Source: Dehalococcoidia bacterium (GTDB lineage Bacteria; Chloroflexota; Dehalococcoidia; Dehalococcoidales; UBA1222). Taken from it: a stretch of DNA of 9,730 nucleotides. The position numbers were made by a program, and so were the translations under genes. Below are positions 1 to 6,270 of the stretch, one piece after another. The notes below the pieces were generated by a model. The model made no database searches. It had not been told where the DNA came from and saw nothing but the letters and a program-made list of their open reading frames with translations. The number at the start of each line of letters is the position of its first letter. Position 1 is the stretch's first letter. The DNA is taken from contig WQXK01000032.1 of NCBI GenBank assembly GCA_009784845.1, forward strand, positions 1 to 9,730, in the 5' to 3' direction.

Positions 1-345
1 CTCGGCAGATTTCTTGGATGCTTCAGCCGTTTCCTTAGCGGCACGAATGGCCTCCTCTGCGCCCAAGGCAGCTTTGGCAGCAGCCTCAAGTGATACAACC
101 TCAGCTCTCTTGGCAGCATCTTCCGCCGCTATGCGGGATTCTTCAGCAGATTTCTTGGATGCCTCAGCCGTTTCTTTGGCTGCACGAATAGCTTTCTCCG
201 CACCCAATGCTGCCTTAGCGGCAGCCTCAAGTGACACAACCTCGGCTCTCTTGGCAGCCTCTTCCGCCGCTATGCGAGCCTCTTCCGCCGCCTTTTTGGA
301 GGCCTCAGCCATTTCCCTGGCAGCACGAATAGCCTCCTCAGCACC
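1..345 (-). repeat. 141-bp tandem repeats encoding 47-residue units
   Basis: Read on the minus strand, unit 1 spans 345-205, unit 2 spans 204-64, and unit 3 starts at 63 and is cut by the window edge after 21 residues. Each unit begins Gly-Ala-Glu (GAEEAIRAA or GAEKAIRAA) and ends with VVSLEAAAKAAL. Units 1 and 2 agree at 41 of 47 residues (differences at unit positions 4, 10, 12, 19, 23 and 29). The period is also visible in the DNA: the segment ttcttggatg recurs at 11 and 152, with a variant at 293, each 141 bp apart. Frame is kept throughout, so copy number can change without breaking the protein. The number of copies beyond the edge is unknown. Confidence 0.93.
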
Positions 346-1626
346 ACCTGCGGCTTTAATAGCCGCCGTCTGAGCGGCTAGAGTAGATGTCTCTGATGCC
401 TGAATTGAGGCATTTGCTGCAGCCTCAGCAGCTTTAGCCATTTCCTCAGCCATAGCGACCAGTCTATGCAAAGCCTGCGCCGCCACCTGAATAGCCTCAT
501 CGCCCAACAAATCAGCAGCTTCGGCTTTCTTAAAGCCCTTATCAGCAATCTCATAACCTTTGGCGGCCGACTTTTTAGCCTCCAGTCCGGCCGTCTCAAC
601 ACGCTCAGCCGCTTTACCGCTCACTCGTACAGAGGCTTCAATCGCCTCATCTCCTGCGATATCCGCCAGTTCGGCACAGCGCCGAACGTCCTCAGCTGCC
701 CGGGCAGCCAAAGAGGCCAATCGCTTACTTTTGCGACCGGCCTCATCCGTTTTTATGGCAGTTGTTGCATTAATATTTTGGGATAACTCATCCATCGCTG
801 CTTTAACATCTTTGGAGGAATCATCAGCTTCTTTGGCTGTTTTGTTGGCTCTTTCAATGGCCGCCATTAATGTTGCTTTGGCATTATTTGCCGCATTTTC
901 CGCCATTGTGGCCGCTGCTGCAGCGGCTTGAGCTGCGGCTGCGGCGGCCTCACGCGCCGACAATTCTACTTCTTCTGCCTTGTGAGCGGCCTCCTCTGCG
1001 GCATATTTAGCACCGCGAGCCGTTTCCTCGGCCTTAAGCGCTTTTTTCTCGGCACGATCTGCTGCGTCCTCAGCTGCCATTGTGGCACTTTCAGCCGCTC
1101 TGTGAGCCATAGCAATTGCTTCATCCGCAGCCTGCTTGGCAGCAGCAGCTGCTGCTGCTGCTGCTTTAACAGCCTCCTCTGCTCCCAAAACAGCATTTTG
1201 ACTGGCTGTTTCTGCACGCAGAGCCGCTTCGTCAGCTGCCTTTTTGAAAGTCTCTGATGCCCGTTTGGCTCCCAAGTCTGCTTCGTCTGCCTTGCGGCTG
1301 GCTTCCTCGGCCGCAGCCTTAGCTGCATTAGCCTTCATTTCCGCCCTTGCAGCAGCCTCTTGTGCAGAACGGGTGGCCGTATCTGCGGCTGTGCTGGCTG
1401 CCTCGCGCGCATCTATCGCACGTGCCTCAGCGTCCTTGGATGCCTGAGTTGCAGAAAGCGCCGCCTCACGAGCCAGCCGCGCCGCCTCTTGGGCAGAGCG
1501 TGCCGCATCAGTTGCTGTCGCAATATTGCTGCCCATTTCCTCAAGTATCTGAGGGAGGGGCTTGCTCATTATTTCAGCACGTTTTGCCTGTGGCGCCTGC
1601 TCAGTTTCCTTGTTTTTCTGTGCCAT
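1..1626 (-). CDS. Very long alanine-rich coiled-coil repeat protein (partial, C-terminus off the window)
   Basis: A single frame of 542 codons without a stop runs from ATG at 1626 to the left edge, so the gene is incomplete at its 3' end. The start is fixed by a strong ribosome site (GGGAGGAT, 1631-1638; GGAGG lies 6 nt before ATG). After about 40 mixed residues (MAQKNKETEQAPQ..., then PLPQILEEMG) the sequence is almost entirely Ala with Glu, Lys, Arg, Asp and Ser, in patterns such as EEAxRAA and AAKxAEE. This is what one expects of a long alpha-helical coiled coil. Residues 155-163 are nine consecutive Ala, and residues 428-542 are 47-residue tandem repeats. A less repetitive central part (about residues 255-410) contains the only Cys I read (RRCAEL). 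I see no signal peptide, membrane segment or enzymatic motif, so a cytoplasmic structural or scaffolding role is my inference. Low-complexity resemblance to TolA-like or LEA-like helices is not evidence of homology. I do not recognise a named family. Being a real gene is well supported; its function is unknown. Confidence 0.85.
   Translation of the reverse strand, partial: MAQKNKETEQAPQAKRAEIMSKPLPQILEEMGSNIATATDAARSAQEAARLAREAALSATQASKDAEARAIDAREAASTAADTATRSAQEAAARAEMKANAAKAAAEEASRKADEADLGAKRASETFKKAADEAALRAETASQNAVLGAEEAVKAAAAAAAAAKQAADEAIAMAHRAAESATMAAEDAADRAEKKALKAEETARGAKYAAEEAAHKAEEVELSAREAAAAAAQAAAAAATMAENAANNAKATLMAAIERANKTAKEADDSSKDVKAAMDELSQNINATTAIKTDEAGRKSKRLASLAARAAEDVRRCAELADIAGDEAIEASVRVSGKAAERVETAGLEAKKSAAKGYEIADKGFKKAEAADLLGDEAIQVAAQALHRLVAMAEEMAKAAEAAANASIQASETSTLAAQTAAIKAAGGAEEAIRAAREMAEASKKAAEEARIAAEEAAKRAEVVSLEAAAKAALGAEKAIRAAKETAEASKKSAEESRIAAEDAAKRAEVVSLEAAAKAALGAEEAIRAAKETAEASKKSAE
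1138..1164 (-). repeat. Nine-codon GCN (poly-Ala) microsatellite
   Basis: Nine consecutive alanine codons (five GCA, then GCT, GCT, GCT, GCC in the coding direction) encode residues 155-163 of the alanine-rich protein. Because neighbouring codons are nearly identical, this is a trinucleotide tract that could lengthen or shorten in frame by slippage. Confidence 0.8.
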
Positions 1627-1740
1627 ATTGATCCTCCCAAAAACTTAACTAAATACAAAACACCTGAAAAACACTTTTTCTGACGTGAAAACAGATACCC
1701 TGTTGAATGTTAAGGTTCCCCGGACCATTCCCTTGCGATA

Positions 1741-1793
1741 ATTATATAGGAAACGAGTTGATAATACTATCTATGTTGACAGAGGATTGTCAA
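1741..1793 (-). promoter_or_regulatory. Promoter candidates for the alanine-rich gene
   Basis: On the minus strand a consensus TTGACA (1793-1788) is followed after 18 bp by TAGTAT (1769-1764, four of six matches to TATAAT). A perfect TATAAT lies further downstream (1746-1741), but the hexamer 17 bp before it is that same TAGTAT, a poor -35. Either would give a leader of roughly 105-130 nt before ATG at 1626. The 190-bp gap between the two minus-strand genes otherwise holds only the palindrome listed separately, a T-rich leader and the ribosome site. Confidence 0.45.
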
Positions 1794-1794
1794 C
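1775..1794. promoter_or_regulatory. 20-bp palindrome overlapping the -35 element (possible operator)
   Basis: GTTGACA (1775-1781) and its exact inverse TGTCAAC (1788-1794) are separated by 6 bp. The right arm contains the minus-strand TTGACA, so a protein bound here would cover the promoter of the alanine-rich gene. A related half-site, gttgat, occurs at 1757-1762, 18 bp before the left arm. The site lies 23 bp beyond the stop of the DUF5343-type gene but has no U-tract, so it is a poor terminator. The operator role is inference. Confidence 0.4.
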
Positions 1795-1816
1795 TAATTC
1801 AGTATCTTATGAGATG

Positions 1817-2503
1817 TTATCCGCCACCCGTGCGTTTGAGCAACTCATCAAAGGCAGCAAACCATTTAATTTTGACGTCATCCGGCCATGAAGGATCAAA
1901 GCCTGGGAATTTATCTATCAACAATTTGTCCAAACTTATTCCATTCGGAACAGTTGCGCTGCTCATTGGAATTTCCGTCCATGCATTTTTTGTCTGGATT
2001 TTGGACGATTTTTTTGCCGATGCCGTTGGGCGTGAGGTGCGATTTTTCTTGGTGACAAAAGGTGAAATTTTCATGCCGCTGTTGCCAGCAAGACCTATGA
2101 AAAATTTGATGCACTTACGCGCCACATCATTGGCTATCTGGTAGTTATCATGGAAAGCCTCTTCCATCTGTGCATAAGTTGCCGATTGCGGATCTACCTG
2201 ACTTTCAAAGAAAAAACTATATGATTCCTGTGTAATTTGCCTGAGAATTTCAGCACGCTGGTCTTCTCTGCTACCAACCAGCTGGCGCAGCTTAAGCGTG
2301 GGGAAGCCACTGACATCCACCAAATCCAAAAAACGCAGGGCTGCCACAAGTTGCGCCCCAGTGCTGCCCGATAGCCGTTCGCCCCAATAACTGCGGTCTA
2401 TGCGCGCCGGCATAGTCTGCTGAAGACCTTCAATAAAATTTAAGAAGGTACGATACGAAACATAAGGCGGTAACAGCTTTTTGGACGGATTGGATAACAT
2501 CAT
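1817..2503 (-). CDS. DUF5343-type protein
   Basis: About 228 residues. The N-terminal half reads as the DUF5343 pattern as I remember it: PPYVSYRTFLNFIEGL, then RIDRSYW, then LSGSTGAQLVAALRFLDL and a segment ending TLKLRQLV. This resembles a helical, winged-helix-like fold. A Lys/Ser/Thr/Ala-rich linker (about residues 147-170) leads to a distinct C-terminal motif (FPGFDPSWPDDVKIKWF) that recurs at the ends of such proteins. No catalytic motif is visible and the family has no established function; a DNA-binding role would be speculation. The frame is open upstream to 2569, but I place the start at the tandem ATG codons (2503 or 2500; GTG at 2506 is also possible). The family-like sequence begins right after them and a -10-like box sits 5 bp before 2503. 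There is no good Shine-Dalgarno sequence. It is divergent from the small gene at 2679. Confidence 0.75.
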   Translation of the reverse strand: MMLSNPSKKLLPPYVSYRTFLNFIEGLQQTMPARIDRSYWGERLSGSTGAQLVAALRFLDLVDVSGFPTLKLRQLVGSREDQRAEILRQITQESYSFFFESQVDPQSATYAQMEEAFHDNYQIANDVARKCIKFFIGLAGNSGMKISPFVTKKNRTSRPTASAKKSSKIQTKNAWTEIPMSSATVPNGISLDKLLIDKFPGFDPSWPDDVKIKWFAAFDELLKRTGGG

Positions 2504-2508
2504 CACCC

Positions 2509-2538
2509 ATTGTAAGTTAATTCCAACAAAAAATGCAA
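2509..2538 (-). promoter_or_regulatory. Promoter of the DUF5343-type gene, implying a leaderless mRNA
   Basis: On the minus strand TTGCAT (2538-2533) is followed after 18 bp by TACAAT (2514-2509), a five-of-six match to TATAAT. Only GGGTG separates this box from ATG at 2503, so transcription would begin at or next to the start codon. This agrees with the missing ribosome site. Confidence 0.5.
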
Positions 2539-2540
2539 CC

Positions 2541-2610
2541 GGACAAAAACCATTTTGGGGTAAGGACAAAACTTATTGCTTATGGAATTTGCATGGACAA
2601 TTTTGGACAG
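2541..2610. repeat. Four GGACA direct repeats in the divergent intergenic region
   Basis: GGACA occurs at 2541, 2564, 2595 and 2605 (plus strand), the last two exactly 10 bp apart as TGGACAATTTTGGACAG. They lie between the divergent DUF5343-type gene and the small gene at 2679, just upstream of the -35 candidate at 2614. They could be binding sites for a regulator of the pair. Short repeats like these can also arise by chance. Confidence 0.3.
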
Positions 2611-2613
2611 TAT

Positions 2614-2643
2614 TTGACGCATACTCTTGGCACAATCTACTAT
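2614..2643 (+). promoter_or_regulatory. Promoter candidate for the small gene and possibly ftsA-ftsZ
   Basis: TTGACG (2614-2619) and TACTAT (2638-2643) are separated by 18 bp. Transcription would start near 2650, about 30 nt before ATG at 2679. No better promoter is visible in the 79 bp between the small gene and ftsA, so this may drive all three genes. Confidence 0.45.
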
Positions 2644-2678
2644 GACAAAAATTTCTACAATATAAGGAGTAGGGGAGC

Positions 2679-2891
2679 ATGGGAGCAGCAATTGAATATC
2701 AAAAACTAATGACAGAAATCGTCCACATCAATCTTCCCGGTCCGTCAGAGCCAACCCCGGGTATGAGTGGCGGTGAGTTGTTGCATGGATTTCTGGCTGA
2801 CTTGTATCGCAGCAACAATCAGGAAACCAAGAATTACGTCAACTCGCTGTGCCTTAAGTGGAATGTCCACTACCGCGAATTCAAGGCGTAA
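2679..2891 (+). CDS. Small unknown protein upstream of ftsA
   Basis: A 70-residue ORF with a good ribosome site (AAGGAG at 2664-2669, 9 nt before ATG) and a promoter candidate upstream. The sequence runs from MGAAIEYQKLMTEIV through a Pro/Gly-rich turn (LPGPSEPTPGMSGGE) to a likely helix (LLHGFLADLYR) and a basic, aromatic end (WNVHYREFKA). It has one Cys and no membrane segment or signal peptide. I do not recognise a family. Its position on the same strand, 79 bp before ftsA, makes co-expression with the division genes plausible, but that is positional inference only. Confidence 0.6.
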   Translation: MGAAIEYQKLMTEIVHINLPGPSEPTPGMSGGELLHGFLADLYRSNNQETKNYVNSLCLKWNVHYREFKA

Positions 2892-2970
2892 TACACCTGC
2901 ACATCTACAATATATATTAGTAATCTGAAAAATAAATAGGCAACAAATTTGCAGTCAGGGGGAGTAAGTA

Positions 2971-4179
2971 ATGAAAAGAAGGAAAGTCGCATCCATTGAC
3001 ATCGGGACTTCTAAAGTCTGCACCGTAATGGCAGATACCGACGGCGAAGATATACGTGTCCTGGGTGTCGGAGTTGCACCTTCCAAAGGTATGCAAAAAG
3101 GCTTGGTAGTCAATCTGAACGACACCAAGGAGTCCATTCGTCAGTCCGTACGTACGGCAGAGCAGGCAGTTGGTTACAAACTTGATTCCGCCATGGTTAG
3201 CGTTAATGGGCGTCACATCAACTCCGTAAACAACCGCGGTGTCATCGCTATTACCGATAACAAACAGACGGTAAGACCTGATGATGTCTATCGCGTGCTG
3301 AAAGTGGCCCAAAACATAGACCAAACAAGTGCCGCCGGTTCCATGGTTTTACATCTAATACCGCAAACCTACACCGTTGATGGGCAGGAAGGTATTAAAA
3401 ATCCGGTTGGCATGCATGGATTCAGGTTGGATGTTGATACCCATATTGTCACCACAACCGCCGCGTCAGTTGAAAACCTCACCAAATGCGTACGCGCCGC
3501 AGGTATTGAAATTGAGCAGTTGATTTTCGCTCCGCTCGCCAGTGCCGAAGCTGTATTGACCCCGGATGAAAAACAAACCGGCGTCATTATGGCCGATATC
3601 GGCGGAGGTACCACAGGCGTTACTGCATATTATAACGGCAACATTTTCCACACCTCTGTATTACCTGTATCGGGTCATTCCATTACTCACGATATTTCTG
3701 TCGGTCTGGGCGTATCCATTGAACTGGCAGAAGAAATCAAACTGAAGTACGGCAGCGTCGTCCCAGGCGAAGAAAAAATGGCCGACCGCGCCATGTTGGA
3801 AGACGGGCGCACTATACAATATGCCGAACTTTACGAAATTATCCGCACACGCACTGAAGAAATGCTGCGGTTGATTTTGCTGGAACTTCCCAGTGATTAC
3901 AATAAGTACATTCGCTCCGGCATAGTGCTTACAGGCGGCACAACCAATCTGCCGGGCATTACCGAACTCGGGCTTGATGTTACTCACCTGCCGGTTCGCA
4001 TCGGAACCCCTCCAAAGATGTATGGCATTTCCGACAGCTTAATTGATCCGGCTTTCTCCACCGCAGTAGGACTACTGTTATGGAAGCATGAGCACAAGCT
4101 GTCCCCCAAAGAGAATGAAAACAGCAATTCAGGTCGTAGCTTTATGGCTGATTTAGGCGGTCTATTCGGTCGCAAGTAG
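2971..4179 (+). CDS. ftsA: Cell division protein FtsA
   Basis: A 402-residue actin-fold ATPase that tethers FtsZ filaments to the membrane and recruits other division proteins. The ATP-binding signatures are intact: phosphate-1 loop IDIGTSK (residues 9-15), phosphate-2 loop ADIGGGTTG (208-216) and adenosine loop TGGTTNLPG (321-329). The FtsA-specific SHS2 insertion (subdomain 1C) falls around residues 85-165. The C-terminus ends in SFMADLGGLFGRK, a short amphipathic helix of the kind used as a membrane-targeting sequence, after a Ser/Asn/Glu-rich linker. The length is close to the family norm. The start is set by AGGGGGAG (2957-2964), 6 nt before ATG. FtsZ follows after 47 bp in the same direction, the usual ftsA-ftsZ operon order. 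No ftsQ, mur or mra genes are adjacent, unlike typical dcw clusters. Confidence 0.96.
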   Translation: MKRRKVASIDIGTSKVCTVMADTDGEDIRVLGVGVAPSKGMQKGLVVNLNDTKESIRQSVRTAEQAVGYKLDSAMVSVNGRHINSVNNRGVIAITDNKQTVRPDDVYRVLKVAQNIDQTSAAGSMVLHLIPQTYTVDGQEGIKNPVGMHGFRLDVDTHIVTTTAASVENLTKCVRAAGIEIEQLIFAPLASAEAVLTPDEKQTGVIMADIGGGTTGVTAYYNGNIFHTSVLPVSGHSITHDISVGLGVSIELAEEIKLKYGSVVPGEEKMADRAMLEDGRTIQYAELYEIIRTRTEEMLRLILLELPSDYNKYIRSGIVLTGGTTNLPGITELGLDVTHLPVRIGTPPKMYGISDSLIDPAFSTAVGLLLWKHEHKLSPKENENSNSGRSFMADLGGLFGRK

Positions 4180-4226
4180 ACGGCATAGACACAAAATACT
4201 ATCAAACATTTAAGGAGTATACAAAA

Positions 4227-5378
4227 ATGGCAAGAACGATTTATGTACAAAGTGGTGCTAAAATCAAGGTAATTGGCTGCGGCGGCGGCGGTTGCAACGC
4301 CATCACCCGCATGGTGCGCGAGCAAATCCGCGGCGTTGAATTCGTGGCAATGAACACCGATGCCCAGGCATTGGCCGTTACAGAAGCCCCCATCCGCATC
4401 CAGCTTGGCGAAAAAAATACCCGAGGTCTCGGCGCCGGAGGCGATAACAAAGTAGGTCACAAAGCAGCCGAGGAAAGCCGCGATGAAATCCGTCAGGTAG
4501 TTCAAGGCTGCGACATGGTCTTCGTAACAGCCGGCATGGGTGGCGGCACCGGTACCGGTTCTGCGCCTGTTGTGGCTCAGATGGCCAAGGAAAGCGGCGC
4601 ACTTACCATCGCTGTCGTTACCAAACCATTCGCTTTTGAAGGCTCCCATCGCACGAAGATCGCTGAGGAAGGCATCGCCGAACTGATGCCAAATGTTGAC
4701 ACCTTGGTGCTTATCCCCAATGATAGATTATTCGATATCTGCGACCAAAAGACCGGCGTAGATGGTGCTTTCCACCTAGCCGACGAGGTACTATGCAACG
4801 GCGTTCAGGCAATCGCCGAGGTGATTACCGTACCTGGTCTCATCAATTTGGATTTTGCCGATGTGCGTTCCGTTATGAAAAATGCCGGACCTGCATGGAT
4901 GTCCATCGGTCGCGGAGCAGGTGCCAACCGTGCGGCAGAAGCCGCCAAGCAGGCACTGCAAAGCCCTCTGTTGGATGTATCCATTGAAGGCTCCAAGGGC
5001 GTCATCTTCAACGTCGCCGGCGATAGTTCTCTGTCGCTGTATGAAGTTAATGCCGCAGCCGATATCATCCGCAAGGCAGTTGATCCGGATGCTATTGTTA
5101 TCTTCGGCGTATTGCTGGACAACAATATGGGCAGCGAGGTAAGGCTGACCCTTATCGCCACTGGCTTTGCCACCAAAGAAGGTATGGCCGGTGCAGCACG
5201 CGAAAGAGAAATCTACCGAGCCCTGAAAAGCATCAAATCCGAGGACGAACTGGAAGTCCCTGCTTTTATGCGCCAGCGCAGCATGCTTGCCGGTCAACGC
5301 ATGCACCCCGTTGCCAACACTCCTCCTATGCAAAGAGTTGAAGTCGGCATGGGTATGAATCGCCGCCCAATGCGCTAA
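4227..5378 (+). CDS. ftsZ: Cell division GTPase FtsZ
   Basis: A 383-residue tubulin-like GTPase that polymerises into the cytokinetic ring. Visible features are the N-terminal glycine loop GCGGGGCNA (17-25), the tubulin signature GMGGGTGTGS (103-112) and the T7 synergy loop NLDFADV (207-213) with the catalytic aspartates D209 and D212. A ribosome site AAGGAG (4212-4217) lies 9 nt before ATG. The globular core ends near residue 318. The usual long disordered linker is nearly absent: the conserved C-terminal peptide that binds FtsA (EVPAFMRQR, 343-351) follows within about 25 residues. A further 32-residue Met/Arg/Pro-rich tail (352-383, ending MNRRPMR) comes after that peptide. The sequence most resembles what I recall of Dehalococcoidia FtsZ. 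It is the second gene of the ftsA-ftsZ pair and is followed by a strong hairpin. Confidence 0.97.
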   Translation: MARTIYVQSGAKIKVIGCGGGGCNAITRMVREQIRGVEFVAMNTDAQALAVTEAPIRIQLGEKNTRGLGAGGDNKVGHKAAEESRDEIRQVVQGCDMVFVTAGMGGGTGTGSAPVVAQMAKESGALTIAVVTKPFAFEGSHRTKIAEEGIAELMPNVDTLVLIPNDRLFDICDQKTGVDGAFHLADEVLCNGVQAIAEVITVPGLINLDFADVRSVMKNAGPAWMSIGRGAGANRAAEAAKQALQSPLLDVSIEGSKGVIFNVAGDSSLSLYEVNAAADIIRKAVDPDAIVIFGVLLDNNMGSEVRLTLIATGFATKEGMAGAAREREIYRALKSIKSEDELEVPAFMRQRSMLAGQRMHPVANTPPMQRVEVGMGMNRRPMR

Positions 5379-5393
5379 TATTGCCCTGCTCTT

Positions 5394-5426
5394 GTGGTAG
5401 GGAGGGATCCTCCCCCTCCCTACCAC
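5394..5426 (+). terminator. Strong hairpin after ftsZ (terminator-like, no U-tract)
   Basis: GTGGTAGGGAGGG (5394-5406) pairs perfectly with its inverse at 5414-5426, giving a 13-bp stem with a 7-nt loop, 15 bp after the ftsZ stop codon. The bases after it (TGCTCCTCTC) contain no T-run on the plus strand, and neither does the minus strand. It is therefore either an atypical terminator or a 3'-end stabilising structure. The rest of the 210 bp between ftsZ and the next gene shows only a promoter candidate. Confidence 0.55.
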
Positions 5427-5528
5427 TGCTCCTCTCACAGCAACTTTGCGATTTAAGCCCACCTTTTGAACTACCCAAGACTCTCGACCTCCCCAGAACA
5501 CCAGTACACTCAACACCTTTTGTTTCAT

Positions 5529-5557
5529 TTTACCTGCCAGTCGGCGCATGCTACTAT
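5529..5557 (+). promoter_or_regulatory. Promoter candidate for the flavin reductase gene
   Basis: TTTACC (5529-5534) and TACTAT (5552-5557) with a 17-bp spacer, each matching four of six consensus bases. The start would be near 5564, giving a leader of about 25 nt that includes the ribosome site. TACTAT also appears as the -10 candidate upstream of the small gene at 2679. Confidence 0.4.
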
Positions 5558-5588
5558 TTAGCTGAAATTTCAGTAAAGAGGTAGCGAT

Positions 5589-6179
5589 ATGGACAAAGTC
5601 ACTCTGGGTGCTCAACCACTGGTATACCCTATGCCCACTTTTTTGGTAGGTGCCGACATTGATGACAAACCTAATTTTATGGCTGTGGCTTGGGGAGGTG
5701 TCGCATGCGGCAACCCTCCTATGCTCAGCGTAGCACTTCAGCATCACCGTTTTACATACAAAGGCATCAAAGCCCACAGTGCTTTTTCGGTCAATATCCC
5801 ATCACAAGCTCAGGTTGTCGAATTCGACTATTGTGGGCTGAAAACAGGCGCCAAAGTAGACAAAAAAAAGGCTTGCGACTTTAAGGTATATTACGGGCAA
5901 ACAGCCCATGCCCCGCTTGTAGAGCAATGCCCTGTAAATCTGGAATGCCAGCTGGCGCACATTCTGAATCTTGGTAGCCACGCCCTAATAGTCGGTGAAA
6001 TTATGCAAACACACATTAGCGCTGATTGCCTGACAGACGAAAAACCTGATTCAGCCAAAATACAACCATTTATTTACTGCGGCGGCAAGCAGTCCTGCTA
6101 CGTTGCATTCGGAGAAACAATTGCGCCTGCTTTCAAAGTAGGACGACAGCTTAGCGCCGACACACAGCACAACGCATAA
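5589..6179 (+). CDS. Flavin reductase-like (flavoredoxin-type) FMN-binding protein
   Basis: A 196-residue protein with the flavin reductase-like split-barrel fold (PF01613 type). Family-like segments are MPTFLVGA (15-22), NFMAVAWGGVACGNPP (29-44), which forms the FMN-binding turn, a FSVNIPS strand (about 66-72), DYCGLKTGAKVDK (79-91), and CPVNLECQL followed by a VGEI segment. The C-terminal third ends with a YCGGKQSCY and ETIAPAFKVG region typical of these proteins. Such proteins bind FMN and pass electrons from NAD(P)H or a redox partner to flavin or to other acceptors; the partner cannot be read from sequence. It is soluble, with no signal or membrane segment. The start is supported by GAGGT (5578-5582), 6 nt before ATG. 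It appears to be a single-gene unit between the post-ftsZ hairpin and the mgtA promoter; I see no terminator directly after it. Confidence 0.85.
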   Translation: MDKVTLGAQPLVYPMPTFLVGADIDDKPNFMAVAWGGVACGNPPMLSVALQHHRFTYKGIKAHSAFSVNIPSQAQVVEFDYCGLKTGAKVDKKKACDFKVYYGQTAHAPLVEQCPVNLECQLAHILNLGSHALIVGEIMQTHISADCLTDEKPDSAKIQPFIYCGGKQSCYVAFGETIAPAFKVGRQLSADTQHNA

Positions 6180-6233
6180 ACACACGAGGGCAACACATAA
6201 CCAGATGTATTGGACCTATACAACGCTACGCTA

Positions 6234-6262
6234 TTGACATTTTTTTTCGATTGCAGCACAAT
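6234..6262 (+). promoter_or_regulatory. Promoter of the M-box/mgtA transcript
   Basis: A perfect TTGACA (6234-6239) is followed after 17 bp by CACAAT (6257-6262, four of six). Transcription would begin at about 6269, just before the first stem of the riboswitch, which is where an M-box transcript should begin. Confidence 0.65.
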
Positions 6263-6270
6263 ATGGCGTT

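Noticed and set aside
1..345. CRISPR-like array suggested by regular spacing of near-identical segments
   Set aside because: The 141-bp repeats are contiguous, in frame and coding, with no unique spacers.
14..1683. Several plus-strand ORFs of 60-120 codons (for example 14-373, 560-931, 1244-1447)
   Set aside because: They are antisense reflections of the alanine-rich minus-strand gene: GC-rich Ala codons read as Ala/Ser/Gly/Cys in the other frames. They lack ribosome sites.
1707..2144. Plus-strand ORF of 145 codons
   Set aside because: It overlaps the DUF5343-type gene antisense, has no ribosome site and shows no family resemblance.
3984..4649. Minus-strand ORF of 221 codons across the ftsA-ftsZ junction
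   Set aside because: Antisense to two certain genes; its Cys/His-rich composition is typical of reversed coding sequence.
5381..5584. Plus-strand ORF of 67 codons between ftsZ and the flavin reductase gene
   Set aside because: Starts at a TTG without a ribosome site, runs through the 13-bp hairpin and has a composition unlike a protein; more likely non-coding spacer.
4791..5777. Minus-strand ORF of 328 codons across the end of ftsZ and the flavin reductase start
   Set aside because: Antisense shadow. It crosses the hairpin and promoter region and has no recognisable domain.
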